64,000 nt of DNA. It comes from CBIHON01 sp966211965 (GTDB lineage Bacteria; Pseudomonadota; Gammaproteobacteria; Burkholderiales; Burkholderiaceae_D). The notes under the pieces were generated by a model, which was not told the DNA's origin, searched no databases, and saw only the letters and a program-made list of their open reading frames with translations. The translations under genes and the position numbers were made by a program. The DNA is taken from NCBI GenBank assembly GCA_966211965.1, contig CBIHON010000009.1, positions 62,001-126,000 of the forward strand, given 5' to 3'. This document shows positions 41,311 through 50,685 of this stretch, one piece after another (positions within the stretch are counted from its first letter, which is position 1; each line of letters begins with the position of its first letter).

Positions 41311-42501
41311 TTAAAGCAGCTTGAACAACGATAATCCCGAAATTTGCATGAAGGATTTTTGCGCAGCCTCCAGGGTGAGCTGTTGTTGCGAGAACTCCGA
41401 GATGCTCTTCGCATAATCCAGATCCAACAACCCTGACAGGGTTTGCGAATATTGCAGGTCCTTGTCGATGCCGCCGCTATCGAGGGAATCGAGTTCCTTG
41501 AGCCGCGCGCCCACCGAGGCGCGTACGGTCAGGATGCCGTCGAAACCCTGATCGATATTGCCGATCGCGGTTGCCACGCCGGCACTCAAGGTGGTGCTTG
41601 CATTGGTGGCCGAAGCAGGCGCTTGCAAGACCGTGATGAAATCCTTCAGCGTCTTGAAAATGCTTTGGTTATTCAGCGGCGTGATGGTGAAACTGTCTGC
41701 ATTGACCGGAAGCCCGCTGATGCTGACCTGCATGCCGGCGAAGGTAATCGGCTGGCCGCTGACATAGGCGTTGTTAGACGAAAAATTGGCGCCGACCGTC
41801 GCATCGAAAATATCGTAAGTTGTCGCGCTGGTAAAGTTGATATTGTAGATATGCCCGGTCAACACTGACGCATTGGTAACCGTGCCGGTCGAAATGGTGG
41901 CAGTGCCGGTATTGGTCGAAGCTGGCGCGGTGGTAACCGATTTGATGACGTTGAACACCGCATCGCCCGGATCGCCCATCGCAATCTGGCGCGACACCCC
42001 GACCTGTGACAAACGCTGCCCCTGGTCGCCGTTATATTGCGCCCCCGTTCCGGTCCTGGTGAAAGGCTGGGTCGATGTCTGAAAACCCGCGAATAAATAA
42101 TTTCCCTTGCCGTCGTCCGCGTTCGCGATCGAAATCAGCTCATCCAGGCGCTGGCTCAACTCGTTGGCGACGCTCTGCCTGTCGGAATCCGACAAGGTGC
42201 CGGTATTGCCGGTGCTGACGGCCAGTGTCCGCACCTCCTGCAACAGAGAGCCCGCGCTATCCAACGCACTTTCCACCTGGTTCAGCGTACTGCGCAAATT
42301 TTTGCGGTTGATGCCGAATTGCTCGTTTACCGATTGCGACTGCGTGACATCCAAGGCCTGCGCTGCGGCGATCGGGTCGTCCGACGGCGAGAGAACGCGG
42401 CGGCCGGTCGACAATTGCTGCTGTGTCTTTTGCAAGGCTGATTGCAGGTCGCTAAGCCGCGCCGCACCTGCAGCAAACTGTGTGTTGGTACTGATGCGCA
42501 T
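41311..42501 (-). CDS. flgL: Hook-filament junction protein FlgL (HAP3)
   Basis: FlgL links the hook to the filament. The 396-residue protein has the flagellin-like N-terminal helix (RISTNTQFAAGAARLSDLQSALQKTQQQLSTGRRVLSPSDDP-type sequence) and a C-terminal helix ending QQLTLEAAQKSFMQISGLSLFKLL. The middle holds Ser/Thr-rich variable domains, which makes it longer than the 317 residues of Escherichia coli. It is the last gene of the minus-strand flg operon and lies 12 bases after flgK. Confidence 0.95.
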   Translation of the reverse strand: MRISTNTQFAAGAARLSDLQSALQKTQQQLSTGRRVLSPSDDPIAAAQALDVTQSQSVNEQFGINRKNLRSTLNQVESALDSAGSLLQEVRTLAVSTGNTGTLSDSDRQSVANELSQRLDELISIANADDGKGNYLFAGFQTSTQPFTRTGTGAQYNGDQGQRLSQVGVSRQIAMGDPGDAVFNVIKSVTTAPASTNTGTATISTGTVTNASVLTGHIYNINFTSATTYDIFDATVGANFSSNNAYVSGQPITFAGMQVSISGLPVNADSFTITPLNNQSIFKTLKDFITVLQAPASATNASTTLSAGVATAIGNIDQGFDGILTVRASVGARLKELDSLDSGGIDKDLQYSQTLSGLLDLDYAKSISEFSQQQLTLEAAQKSFMQISGLSLFKLL

Positions 42502-42513
42502 GATGACCCGCCT

Positions 42514-44919
42514 TTAGTGATTATTCAAGCTGAGTATGACATCGAACAATACGTTCGCGGTTTGCATGATCTTGCCCGCTGCCTGATAGGCTTGCTGATA
42601 GCGCATCATGTTGGTCGCCTCTTCGTCGAGGTTGACCCCCGATTCGCTTTGCTGGGCTTCCACCGCCTGGGTCAACAGTTTATCCTGTGCGGCGCTGGTG
42701 ACTTCCAGCTCCCGCGTCTTGTTGCCGACAAGGTTGACCAGTTGCGAATAGGCGCCCTGAAAACTCGCACTGCCGTTGACCAGGGTTTTGCCGTTTTGCA
42801 GCGCCCCCAGCAACAGCGCGTTACGATTGTCTCCGACGGCGCCGGTATTCGATGTAACGATGAAGGTATCGGCATTGGCCGGAGAGCCGGTAATGACAAA
42901 ACTCATCCCGCCATAGCTGATGGTCGCGCCGGCGGTATAGCTCACCGGCGTCCCGGCCGGATAAGTGGTCGCGGCGCCGCCGCTGGGCGTAACAGTAACG
43001 TCGAGGTAGGGAGGGAATCCGGTCAGGGTATTGCGTTGCACCCGAAAACTATCGCCCGCTGCCGGCGCACCCGAGGTTATTGAAAAATTAAGGCCGTCAA
43101 TGGCTGCTGCTGGAGGAAATACCGGATTCGCGGGATAAACCACGACATTATCCGAGAGCCGGGTGATGCTGTAATTTCCTCCGGCGAAGTCGATCCGGTA
43201 ATCGCTGTTGACCAACGCGCCTGCATTGGCGACGCTGGACGCCAGCACCAGATTGCCTGTATTGGCGCCGGCTGGGGTAACGGTCGGCAAACTATTGAAG
43301 GTCAATGTGGCATTGGGCGGACCGACCGTGTAGGCGCCGGCAACCGCCGGAATGCCGCTCAATTCGATACCATCGAAACTGACAATGTCGCCGGCCAGAT
43401 AAGGCACCGGGGCACCTGCCGCATAGGTGGTCGTGACGCCGCCGCTGGTGACGGTGACCGGCAGCGTGGGCGGGAATCCTGTCAAATTGCCGCCAGCATA
43501 GGTGAGCGTGCGCGCCGGGATCAGCGAGGTTGAAGAAACCACGCCTGCGCTGACGTCTCCCGAACCGGTATTGGCCGCCGGAGTCACCGTGCGAAGCGGC
43601 GCCGCAGCCGCAATCTTGGTGGTATCCGCAATGGCGACGCCGAAACCCGTAGCGCCATTTGCGGTCGGCTTGATGAGGAATTCGTCGCCAGCGGTAAAGG
43701 CACCCGAACTGAGGCTGAAAGTAAAGCCCTCGGCGGATGCGGCAGTTTGCGCCGCAGCAAAGGTGGTATTGGCCAGCACGGCGTTATCCGACACGCGCGT
43801 CAAGGCGTAATTACCGCCGACAAATTGCAAGCGATAATCGCTCGTGGTCAGTGCATTCACATTGGTGACTCTGGCTGACAGCACGGCGGCGCTACCGCTG
43901 TTGTTGGCGGTACTGGGTGTGACAGAAGGTGTGCCGACATTAAAAAAATTCCCGCCCAGCGCACCGTTCTGGTCTTGGCCCAACTTGTGTTGCGTATTGA
44001 AGGTCGTCGCCAGTCCAATGGCAATACGGCCGATCGAGTTTTGCGCTACGTCCAGAGTTTTGGAGCGGAAATCGAACAATCCGCCCAGCTTGCCGCCGCT
44101 CAGCGCATTTTCGGCCAACAGGCTCACCGTGCCGTTGCTCGTATAACCTGCTTCGATCCGGCTCAAGTCGGTGGGCGACGGCGTCGCTACCAGCTTAAAA
44201 GTCTGTGTCCCAACCACCAGCGGCTGGCCGGTGCCTATAAAAACATTGTAACTATTGCCTTGCTTGACCACCGATACCTGAACATCCTTGCTCAGGTCTG
44301 CAATCACCTGGTCGCGCTGGTCGAGCAAGTCATTGGGCGGATGACCGTCCGTGCCCTGCGCTCTTTCGATCGATTGGTTCAAGTCCGCAATCTGCGTGGC
44401 ATAGACGTTGACGTCACCGATGAGCGATGTCAATTGGTTATTGACGCCTTGGCGCATTTCGCTCAATTGCTCATCCAGGCTTTGGAAGCGCGCCACCAGC
44501 GCTTGCGCGTTGGAGAGCGTCGATTGACGCGCAGCAGTCGAATTCGGATCGGAGGCCAGATCTTGAACGCCCTTGAAGAAATCCTGCATGGCTGGCGACA
44601 AACCGGCGCTCGAATCGGCAAACTGGTTATTGATACGGCTGATCTCCGTGAAATAGGTCTCGAGCTGATTCTTCGAAGTCTGCGCCGCAACTACCTGGTT
44701 GCCCAAATACTGGCTGTAGACACGCCGCACGTCATCGACGCCGGTGCCCTTGCCGATGAAACCGAAACCGAAATCCTGCCCCCCGGCCGTGCCTTGGATC
44801 ACCAGTTGCCGGCTGTAGCCAGGCGTGGCGCTATTGGCAATATTGTGGCTGGTGGTATTGAGTCCGGCCTGCGCTGCCATCAGACCGCTTTGACCGATAC
44901 TGAGGATGTTGGCGGCCAT
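42514..44919 (-). CDS. flgK: Hook-filament junction protein FlgK (HAP1), enlarged
   Basis: FlgK is the first junction protein on the hook. The N-terminal SIGQSGLMAAQAGLNTTSHNIANSATPGYSRQ is diagnostic, as is the C-terminal GVNLDEEATNMMRYQQAYQAAGKIMQTAN. At 801 residues it is far longer than the usual 550-650. The excess is in the middle (about 331-690), where a two-part module occurs twice. One part has DYR-x-x-F-x-GGNYALTR or GGNYSITR, the other LTGFPP and then TYPAG or TYAAG. The insert probably forms extra surface domains on the junction. Confidence 0.95.
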   Translation of the reverse strand: MAANILSIGQSGLMAAQAGLNTTSHNIANSATPGYSRQLVIQGTAGGQDFGFGFIGKGTGVDDVRRVYSQYLGNQVVAAQTSKNQLETYFTEISRINNQFADSSAGLSPAMQDFFKGVQDLASDPNSTAARQSTLSNAQALVARFQSLDEQLSEMRQGVNNQLTSLIGDVNVYATQIADLNQSIERAQGTDGHPPNDLLDQRDQVIADLSKDVQVSVVKQGNSYNVFIGTGQPLVVGTQTFKLVATPSPTDLSRIEAGYTSNGTVSLLAENALSGGKLGGLFDFRSKTLDVAQNSIGRIAIGLATTFNTQHKLGQDQNGALGGNFFNVGTPSVTPSTANNSGSAAVLSARVTNVNALTTSDYRLQFVGGNYALTRVSDNAVLANTTFAAAQTAASAEGFTFSLSSGAFTAGDEFLIKPTANGATGFGVAIADTTKIAAAAPLRTVTPAANTGSGDVSAGVVSSTSLIPARTLTYAGGNLTGFPPTLPVTVTSGGVTTTYAAGAPVPYLAGDIVSFDGIELSGIPAVAGAYTVGPPNATLTFNSLPTVTPAGANTGNLVLASSVANAGALVNSDYRIDFAGGNYSITRLSDNVVVYPANPVFPPAAAIDGLNFSITSGAPAAGDSFRVQRNTLTGFPPYLDVTVTPSGGAATTYPAGTPVSYTAGATISYGGMSFVITGSPANADTFIVTSNTGAVGDNRNALLLGALQNGKTLVNGSASFQGAYSQLVNLVGNKTRELEVTSAAQDKLLTQAVEAQQSESGVNLDEEATNMMRYQQAYQAAGKIMQTANVLFDVILSLNNH
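42850..43929 (-). repeat. Duplicated domain module inside flgK
   Basis: Residues about 346-535 and 555-690 repeat the same order of elements: a SDYR-x-x-FxGGNYxxTRxSDN strand set, an (F/I)S(L/I)(S/T)SGAxxAGDxF segment and an LTGFPPxLxVTV segment with a Thr-Tyr-(Ala/Pro)-Ala-Gly turn. The copies are clearly related in protein but diverged in DNA. Confidence 0.8.
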
Positions 44920-45017
44920 GATTTAATCTTCCATATCGAGTTATATGCATCATCGGCACGCTGCGGAAAAACTTGAACCGGACGCACAGCCTGCTGCCGA
45001 CAAACCTTATGTTTCAG

Positions 45018-45893
45018 TCAAGCCAAACTGTGCTTGATAATGCGCGTCAGCTTGGCCGCATAATTCGGATCGGTCGCATAACCGGCTTTCTGCAAGCCTT
45101 GTGCGAAACTGCTGGCGTCCTGGGCATTGGCCAATACGTTCTGGTAGCGCGGATTACTGCTCAACAGCTTGGCGTAATCGCGAAAACTCTCGGCGTAGGA
45201 ATCGTAAGCGCGGAATTTCTGCATTTTTGTATGCGGCACACCATTCACATATTCGGTGGTGGCAGTTTCAACGACCTTGCCCTTCCAGCCGGGGCCGGCC
45301 TTGATGCCGAACAGATTGTGGCTGCGCGTACCGTCGGCGGCGACAATTTCGCGCTTGCCCCAGCCGCTCTCCAGCGCCGCCTGGCCGATCATGAACTTGG
45401 CTGGAATCCCGGTTGCACGACTGGCCTTTTCGGCATCGGCCGAGAGGCGCTCCTGGAAAGCCTTCACATGCGGCGCCTGCGATGAACGCGGCTTTTTGAC
45501 GTCCAGCGCGGGCGTTGAAGCAGGCGTCACGGCGGATGCAGCAGCCGGCGATGCCTGCTCTGCCGTGTTCGGCACCGTCTGGACGCCGGGCGCATTGGAC
45601 AATTGGCGGATCAAGACATCGGCCAGTCCGACACCGCGCGAGGCCAGATTCTGGCTGACCTGCTGATCCAGCATCGAGGTAAACATCTTACCTTGCTGGC
45701 TGTCGAACAAACCGTCCTGCGGCGTGGCATCGCGCATGCTCTTCATCACCATGTTCAGGAACAGCGCCTCGAACTGCTTGGCGGAGGCCTTCAAGGCCTC
45801 GGGCGAATTCTGCTTTGCCGCCTGACGCAGTTGACTCAAATCCTTGATGTCAGTGGCGAGCGAAGCGCTGGCGGACGTGGTTTGGTTGATCAT
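45018..45893 (-). CDS. flgJ: Flagellar rod assembly protein/muramidase FlgJ
   Basis: FlgJ is the rod cap and opens the peptidoglycan for the rod. The 291-residue protein has both domains. The N-terminal rod-binding part has KQFEALFLNMVMKSMRDATPQDGLFDSQQGKMFTSMLDQQ-type sequence. The C-terminal GH73 glucosaminidase domain has IGQAALESGWGKRE near residue 173, including the catalytic Glu, and later EYVNGVPHTKMQKFRAYDSYAESFRDYA. A Pro/Ala-rich linker joins them. It starts seven bases after flgI. Confidence 0.96.
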   Translation of the reverse strand: MINQTTSASASLATDIKDLSQLRQAAKQNSPEALKASAKQFEALFLNMVMKSMRDATPQDGLFDSQQGKMFTSMLDQQVSQNLASRGVGLADVLIRQLSNAPGVQTVPNTAEQASPAAASAVTPASTPALDVKKPRSSQAPHVKAFQERLSADAEKASRATGIPAKFMIGQAALESGWGKREIVAADGTRSHNLFGIKAGPGWKGKVVETATTEYVNGVPHTKMQKFRAYDSYAESFRDYAKLLSSNPRYQNVLANAQDASSFAQGLQKAGYATDPNYAAKLTRIIKHSLA

Positions 45894-45899
45894 GGCGGT

Positions 45900-47090
45900 T
45901 TAGATGATCTCGAGCTCTGCGCGTAAAGAACCGGATGCCTTCATTGCCTGCAGGATCGCCAGCAGATCCTGCGGGGTGGCGCCGATGGCATTGAGCGCTT
46001 TTACCACTTCCGCCAGCGATGCGCCGCCCTTGAGCAACACCACCTGCCCGGCATCCTTCTTGATATCGACCTGGGAAGCCTGGGCCACCACCGTTTGCCC
46101 GCCCGAGAGCGGCGCCGGCTGGCTGATCACGGGCTCCGTATTGATCACCACCGACAGATTGCCGTGCGATACCGCGCAACTGTCGAGCGTCACCGCCTGG
46201 TTCATGACGACCGAGCCGGTGCGTGCGTTCAGGATCACCTTGGCGCTCATTTGCGCCGGCGTCAGGCTGACGTTTTCCAGCGCCCCCAGGAAGGCGACGC
46301 GCTCATCGCTGATCACCGGCGCGCGCACCCTGATCACGCGGCCGTCCTGGGCTGATGCGGTATCGGGGCCGAAACGCTTGTTGACCGCCTCCACCACCCG
46401 GCTGGCGGTGGAGAAGTCGGTATCGTTCAATTCCAGGAAAATCGCTTCGCCCTGTCCCAGGGTCGTGGCGACCGCGCGTTCGACCGTGGCGCCGGCCGAG
46501 ATGCGGCCGACGCTCAAATGATTCACCTGGGCCTTGGCACCGTTGGCCGCCGCCCCAACGCCGCCGACCAGCACATTGCCTTGCGCCATGCCGTAGATCT
46601 GGCCGTCCGCACCTTTGAGCGGTGTCATCAGGAGCGTGCCGCCGCGCAAGCTCTTGGCATTGCCCATCGAAGACACTGTAACGTCGAGCGTCTGACCGGG
46701 GCGTGCAAAAGCGGGCAGTGAAGCGGTAACCACGACCGCCGCCACGTTTTTCAGTTGCAAGGTGGTAGCGGCAGGCAGATTGACGCCGAGATTTTGCAGC
46801 ATGCTGATGACGCTTTGCACCGTGAACGGCGTCTGCGTGGTCTGGTCGCCGCTGCCGTCGAGGCCGACCACCAAGCCGTAACCGATCAACTGGTTTTGCC
46901 GCACGCCTTGGATGCTGGCGAGATCCTTCAGGCGCTCGGCCTGACCAAGGCAAGGCAGACCCAGGCACAACACAAAAAACAATCCCGGCAACAGGTGCCT
47001 TGTTAAGAACCTGTTCAGTATCTTTTTGGCATGCGCAAAAAGATACTGAACAGGTTCCAAGGCAGGACGACGGATGCGCGCGAAGTTCAT
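45900..47090 (-). CDS. flgI: Flagellar P-ring protein FlgI with extended N-terminus
   Basis: FlgI forms the periplasmic P ring. From AERLKDLASIQGVRQNQLIGYGLVVGLDGSGDQT onward it is a typical FlgI. At 396 residues it is some 25 longer than usual. The excess lies before the hydrophobic core of the signal peptide (LLPGLFFVLCLGLPCLG), where residues about 10-32 are encoded by a 69-bp inverted-repeat element. The ATG at 47090 is kept because it gives the only ATG start before the signal core. A GTG or TTG inside could in principle be used instead, which would bypass the element. Confidence 0.92.
   Translation of the reverse strand: MNFARIRRPALEPVQYLFAHAKKILNRFLTRHLLPGLFFVLCLGLPCLGQAERLKDLASIQGVRQNQLIGYGLVVGLDGSGDQTTQTPFTVQSVISMLQNLGVNLPAATTLQLKNVAAVVVTASLPAFARPGQTLDVTVSSMGNAKSLRGGTLLMTPLKGADGQIYGMAQGNVLVGGVGAAANGAKAQVNHLSVGRISAGATVERAVATTLGQGEAIFLELNDTDFSTASRVVEAVNKRFGPDTASAQDGRVIRVRAPVISDERVAFLGALENVSLTPAQMSAKVILNARTGSVVMNQAVTLDSCAVSHGNLSVVINTEPVISQPAPLSGGQTVVAQASQVDIKKDAGQVVLLKGGASLAEVVKALNAIGATPQDLLAILQAMKASGSLRAELEII
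46996..47064. repeat. 69-bp inverted-repeat element inside the 5' end of flgI
   Basis: Perfect 21-bp arms (47007-47027 and 47037-47057) flank a 9-base loop. Outside them, TGCCTTG and CAAGGCA extend the pairing by seven more bases, with a 4-base bulge on one side. The whole is 69 bp, a multiple of three, and is open in the flgI frame. It lies at the n-region of the signal peptide where FlgI proteins normally have no such sequence. It looks like a small inserted palindromic element. Confidence 0.88.
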
Positions 47091-47107
47091 GGCTGGCTCG
47101 AATCAGG

Positions 47108-47761
47108 TCAGAGCGGCACTAAGCTCAGGAAGAACCGGGAAAACATTGACGCCATTTCAGCTTTATCAACGCTGGTATTGGTGCGGTACTCCACCCGCGC
47201 ATCGGCCACTTGAGTCGAGGACACCACATTGCCGCTGGTGATGGTGTCGGGACTGACCACGCCGGAGAAACGAACATATTCGGTCCCCTTGTCCAAAGCG
47301 ATCTGTTTTTCTCCGCTGACCAGCAGGTTGCCGTTTGCCAGCACGTCGATGACTGTCACGCCGATGGTGCCGCTAAAGGTATTGGCAGAACTCACCGCAC
47401 CTTTCTCTTCAAACTTATTGGCCGTATCTGCCGTAGCCGGATTTGCCTGGTTCAAGATTTTCGGCGTGGTGAAGCTGACGCTTCCGGTCTTGCTGCCCGA
47501 GCTGGCAGCGGTCTTGCCGGCGCTGGTTTTTTCGCTGATCGTGATCGTCAGGATATCACCGACCATGCGCGCCCGGCGGTCTTCAAACATCGGGCGATAA
47601 GCGGAAGCCTGAAAAATCGCACCGTTGCCGAATGTCGGCGGAACCGCCTTTTGCGGTTTCGCGCTGGTCGGTCCCTGGACGATGGAGGGAGGCGTCACGC
47701 TGCAGCCGGACAGATTGGCAAACAGCGCCGCAGTGACGATCGGATAGAGAAGTTTTTTCAT
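47108..47761 (-). CDS. flgH: Flagellar L-ring lipoprotein FlgH
   Basis: FlgH forms the outer-membrane L ring. The 217-residue protein starts with a lipoprotein signal ending LFANLSGC, with Cys near residue 20 as the lipidation site. It carries the FlgH hallmarks AYRPMFEDRRARMVGDILTI and ISEKTSAGKTAASSGSKTGS, and at the C-terminus GNLLVSGEKQIAL and VRFSGVVSPDTITSGNVVSSTQVADARVEY. It lies between flgG and flgI. Confidence 0.96.
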   Translation of the reverse strand: MKKLLYPIVTAALFANLSGCSVTPPSIVQGPTSAKPQKAVPPTFGNGAIFQASAYRPMFEDRRARMVGDILTITISEKTSAGKTAASSGSKTGSVSFTTPKILNQANPATADTANKFEEKGAVSSANTFSGTIGVTVIDVLANGNLLVSGEKQIALDKGTEYVRFSGVVSPDTITSGNVVSSTQVADARVEYRTNTSVDKAEMASMFSRFFLSLVPL

Positions 47762-47781
47762 CTCAATGCTCCAGCGCTTTT

Positions 47782-48564
47782 TTAGAGCTGCGAAAGTCTC
47801 TGCAGCATTTGATCGGAAGTGGTGATCGCCTTGCTGTTGATTTCATAGGCGCGCTGGGTCTGGATCATGTTGACCAGTTCCTCGACCACGTTCACGTTCG
47901 AGGTCTCGACATAGCCTTGCGACAGCAAGCCGGCACCGTTGGTGCCGGGCGTGTTGGTGCCTGGGCTGCCGGATGCGCCGGTTTCGACATACAGGTTTTC
48001 GCCCTTGCTCTCCAGGCCGGCCGGATTGATGAAAGTTGCCAGCTGCAGCGTCCCCACCTGGGTCGGCGCAGTGGCTCCAGCCAACGTCACAGATACCGTT
48101 CCGTCGCGCCCGATGGTGATGCTTTGCGCTGCCGCCGGAATCGTGATTGCAGGTTGGACCACGTAACCGCTGGCAGTCACGATTTGCCCCTGGTTATCGA
48201 TCTGAAACGATCCGTCGCGCGTATAGGCGGCCGTCCCATCGGGCAGCAGCACCTGGAAAAATCCCGCCCCTTGGATCGCAACATCCTTGTTGTTGGCGCT
48301 TTGCTGCAGGTTGCCTTGGGTGAAGACACGTTCGGTGGCGACCGGACGCACGCCAGTGCCGAGCTGCATGCCGGACGGCAATTGTGTCTGCTGGGACGAC
48401 TGTGCCCCGGGCTGGCGCAAGGTCTGGTACATCAGGTCCTCGAACACCGCGCGCGAACGCTTGAAACCGTTGGTGCTGACGTTGGCCAGGTTGTTGGCGA
48501 TGACGTCCATCTGCGTTTGCTGCGCATCCAGGCCGGTTTTGGAAATCCATAGCGAGCGTATCAT
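47782..48564 (-). CDS. flgG: Flagellar distal rod protein FlgG
   Basis: FlgG forms the distal rod. The 260-residue protein is complete: SLWISKTGLDAQQTQMDVIANNLANVSTNGFKRSRAVFEDL-type N-terminus, QGAGFFQVLLPDGTAAYTRDGSF in the middle, and the C-terminal ETSNVNVVEELVNMIQTQRAYEINSKAITTSDQML. GGAGAAAAA precedes the ATG. Confidence 0.97.
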   Translation of the reverse strand: MIRSLWISKTGLDAQQTQMDVIANNLANVSTNGFKRSRAVFEDLMYQTLRQPGAQSSQQTQLPSGMQLGTGVRPVATERVFTQGNLQQSANNKDVAIQGAGFFQVLLPDGTAAYTRDGSFQIDNQGQIVTASGYVVQPAITIPAAAQSITIGRDGTVSVTLAGATAPTQVGTLQLATFINPAGLESKGENLYVETGASGSPGTNTPGTNGAGLLSQGYVETSNVNVVEELVNMIQTQRAYEINSKAITTSDQMLQRLSQL

Positions 48565-48643
48565 TTTTTCTCCAGGTATCCGGTTTCGAAGCCGATCGTA
48601 AAACCGCAGCGAAGCATTTAGCTAAATTGTGCGCCCGAAGGCG

Positions 48644-49384
48644 TCAACTCAAAGCCAGGATCTGACTGGCTTTGGTCGCATTGCTCTCGGCATTCTTCAG
48701 TAAATTCATATGCATTTCGAACTGACGCGCCAAGTTGATCATGTTCACCATCGCGTCCACCACGTTCACGTTGCTGCCTTCCAGCGCGCCGCCCGCCAGC
48801 GTCACCCCCGCATCGGCATCGGCCGCCTTGCCATCTTTCAGTCGGAACAGGCCATCGTCGCCACGCACCAGCTGGTCTTCCTGCGGATTGACCAGCTTGA
48901 TGCGGCCCAGCACCGTCGCTTCGCCGGGTTTGTATGTCGTTGCGATGGCCGAGACGGTGCCGTCTTTCGCGATTGTGACCGCCACTTCCGGCGGTACGCT
49001 GATCGGCCCGCCGTCGCCCAGCACGCTGATGCCGCTCTGCGTCTGCAGAATCCCGTTCTCGCTCAATTTCAAGTTGCCGTGGCGAGTGTAGGCTTCGGAA
49101 CCATCTGCCAGTTGCAAGGCGATCCAGCCCTTGCCCTGTACCGCAACGTCAAGGTCGCGCCCGGTCTGCTGCAACGCACCAGGCGTGAAATCGGTGCCGA
49201 CCGTCGCGTCCACCACGAAGGCGCGCGTCGGCAAGCCTTCGCCGACCACAGGCACGGCACGAAACGAATCCAGTTGCGCGCGAAAGCCCGTGGTCGTGGC
49301 GTTGGCCAGATTGTGCGAAGTCGTTGCCTGCTGTTCCAGGATATGCTTCGCGCCGGTCATGGCGGTGTAGATCAGGCGATCCAT
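48644..49384 (-). CDS. flgF: Flagellar proximal rod protein FlgF
   Basis: FlgF is a proximal rod protein of the FlgG family. The 246-residue protein has IYTAMTGAKHILEQQATTSHNLANATTTGFRAQLDSF-type sequence at the N-terminus, VAVQGKGWIALQLADGSEAYTRHGNLKL in the middle and EGSNVNVVDAMVNMINLARQFEMHMNLLK at the end. GGGAG precedes the ATG. It is shorter than FlgG and starts with the MDRLIY typical of FlgF. Confidence 0.95.
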   Translation of the reverse strand: MDRLIYTAMTGAKHILEQQATTSHNLANATTTGFRAQLDSFRAVPVVGEGLPTRAFVVDATVGTDFTPGALQQTGRDLDVAVQGKGWIALQLADGSEAYTRHGNLKLSENGILQTQSGISVLGDGGPISVPPEVAVTIAKDGTVSAIATTYKPGEATVLGRIKLVNPQEDQLVRGDDGLFRLKDGKAADADAGVTLAGGALEGSNVNVVDAMVNMINLARQFEMHMNLLKNAESNATKASQILALS

Positions 49385-49416
49385 CTATGTCTCCCGTACC
49401 GGGGTTAAGAGCCTCC

Positions 49417-50652
49417 TTACCGCAGATTCACCAGTGTTTGCAACACCTGGTCCTGGGTCTTGATGGTCTGCGCATTGGCTTGATACACCCGCTGTGCAGT
49501 GATCATGTTGACCAGTTCGGCTGTGAGGTCCGTGTTGGAATCCTCCACCGATGAAGCCTGCAGAATTCCCAAACTGCCCGAGTTCGGCGTCCCCACCAGC
49601 GGCACGCCGGAGTCGGTTGTCTCGCCCCAGGTGTTGTTGCCCAGCGGCTGCAAGCCGTTCGGATTGCGGAAGTTGGCCAGCACAACCTGCCCCAGCACCG
49701 CAGTCTGGCCGTTGGTATAGCGTCCAGTGATCATTCCGGTGGTCGAGGTGGTGAAGCCTGCCAGGCGGCCCGAGGTATATCCATCCTGGCTGAGCGCATT
49801 GACGCTGAAGGTCGAACCGAATTGGGTAGTGCCGCTCCAGTCTATCGTCAGCGGCACCGTGCCGCCGCCGGTGGTCACTGTCAAAGTGGTGGCGAACGAC
49901 GCAGGTGCAGGCGGGGCCGGCGTGGTAATCGCGCCGGTCGCGCCGAAGGTGAGCGAGCCGATCACGGCCGGGGTAGTCGCCACCGTCGCGGTTCCGTTAT
50001 CGTACATGCCATAGATATCCCAGGTATTGGCGGCGGTCTTGACGTAAAAGGTTTGCAAAACGTGTGCATTCCCCAAGCTGTCGAACACGCTCACCGAGGT
50101 CGCATTGTTGTAGGTCGCCGGATTGTTCGGGTTGAACGCCAAGGTCGGCACGGTGCTGCGCGAATCCAGGTTCAACTGCGCGGTGACGGACGTGGTAATG
50201 GCCGGCGGCAGGTCGGTCGCGTTGATCTGCAGATCGGCGGGCGCGCCGGTCGACAATACGCCTGAGGCATTCGCCACGTAGCCGGTCAGGCGATCGCCAT
50301 TCGGACTGACGATATAACCGTTTTTGTCGAGCTGGAACTGGCCATTGCGCGCATAGGAAATCGCGCCGTTGTGGTTCATGCGGAAAAAGCCGCCGCCGTT
50401 GATCGCCATGTCAAGCGGATTGCCGGTAGCCGTCACATTGCCCTGGCTGAACAATTGTGCAACTTGCGATACTTGCGTACCGATGCCGGTGTTGCCGGTA
50501 CCGGAACCGCTGAGGGAGCTGGCATACAAATCCGAAAACCTTGCGCTCGCCGATTTGAAACCCGCGGTGCTGGCATTCGAGATATTGTTGCCGATGGTTT
50601 CCAGGGTTTTCGAAGACGCGCTCAGACCGCTAAGACCTTGTTGAAAGCTCAT
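49417..50652 (-). CDS. flgE: Flagellar hook protein FlgE
   Basis: FlgE is the hook subunit. The 411-residue protein has SFQQGLSGLSASSKTLETIGNNISNASTAGFKSASARF-type N-terminus, ISYARNGQFQLDKNGYIV, the FlgE D2 domain in the middle and the C-terminal VEDSNTDLTAELVNMITAQRVYQANAQTIKTQDQVLQTL. The length is normal. It follows flgD by 33 bases. Confidence 0.97.
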   Translation of the reverse strand: MSFQQGLSGLSASSKTLETIGNNISNASTAGFKSASARFSDLYASSLSGSGTGNTGIGTQVSQVAQLFSQGNVTATGNPLDMAINGGGFFRMNHNGAISYARNGQFQLDKNGYIVSPNGDRLTGYVANASGVLSTGAPADLQINATDLPPAITTSVTAQLNLDSRSTVPTLAFNPNNPATYNNATSVSVFDSLGNAHVLQTFYVKTAANTWDIYGMYDNGTATVATTPAVIGSLTFGATGAITTPAPPAPASFATTLTVTTGGGTVPLTIDWSGTTQFGSTFSVNALSQDGYTSGRLAGFTTSTTGMITGRYTNGQTAVLGQVVLANFRNPNGLQPLGNNTWGETTDSGVPLVGTPNSGSLGILQASSVEDSNTDLTAELVNMITAQRVYQANAQTIKTQDQVLQTLVNLR

Positions 50653-50685
50653 TTTATTTCTCCTTGATTTCTGGTTGGCTGCGCT

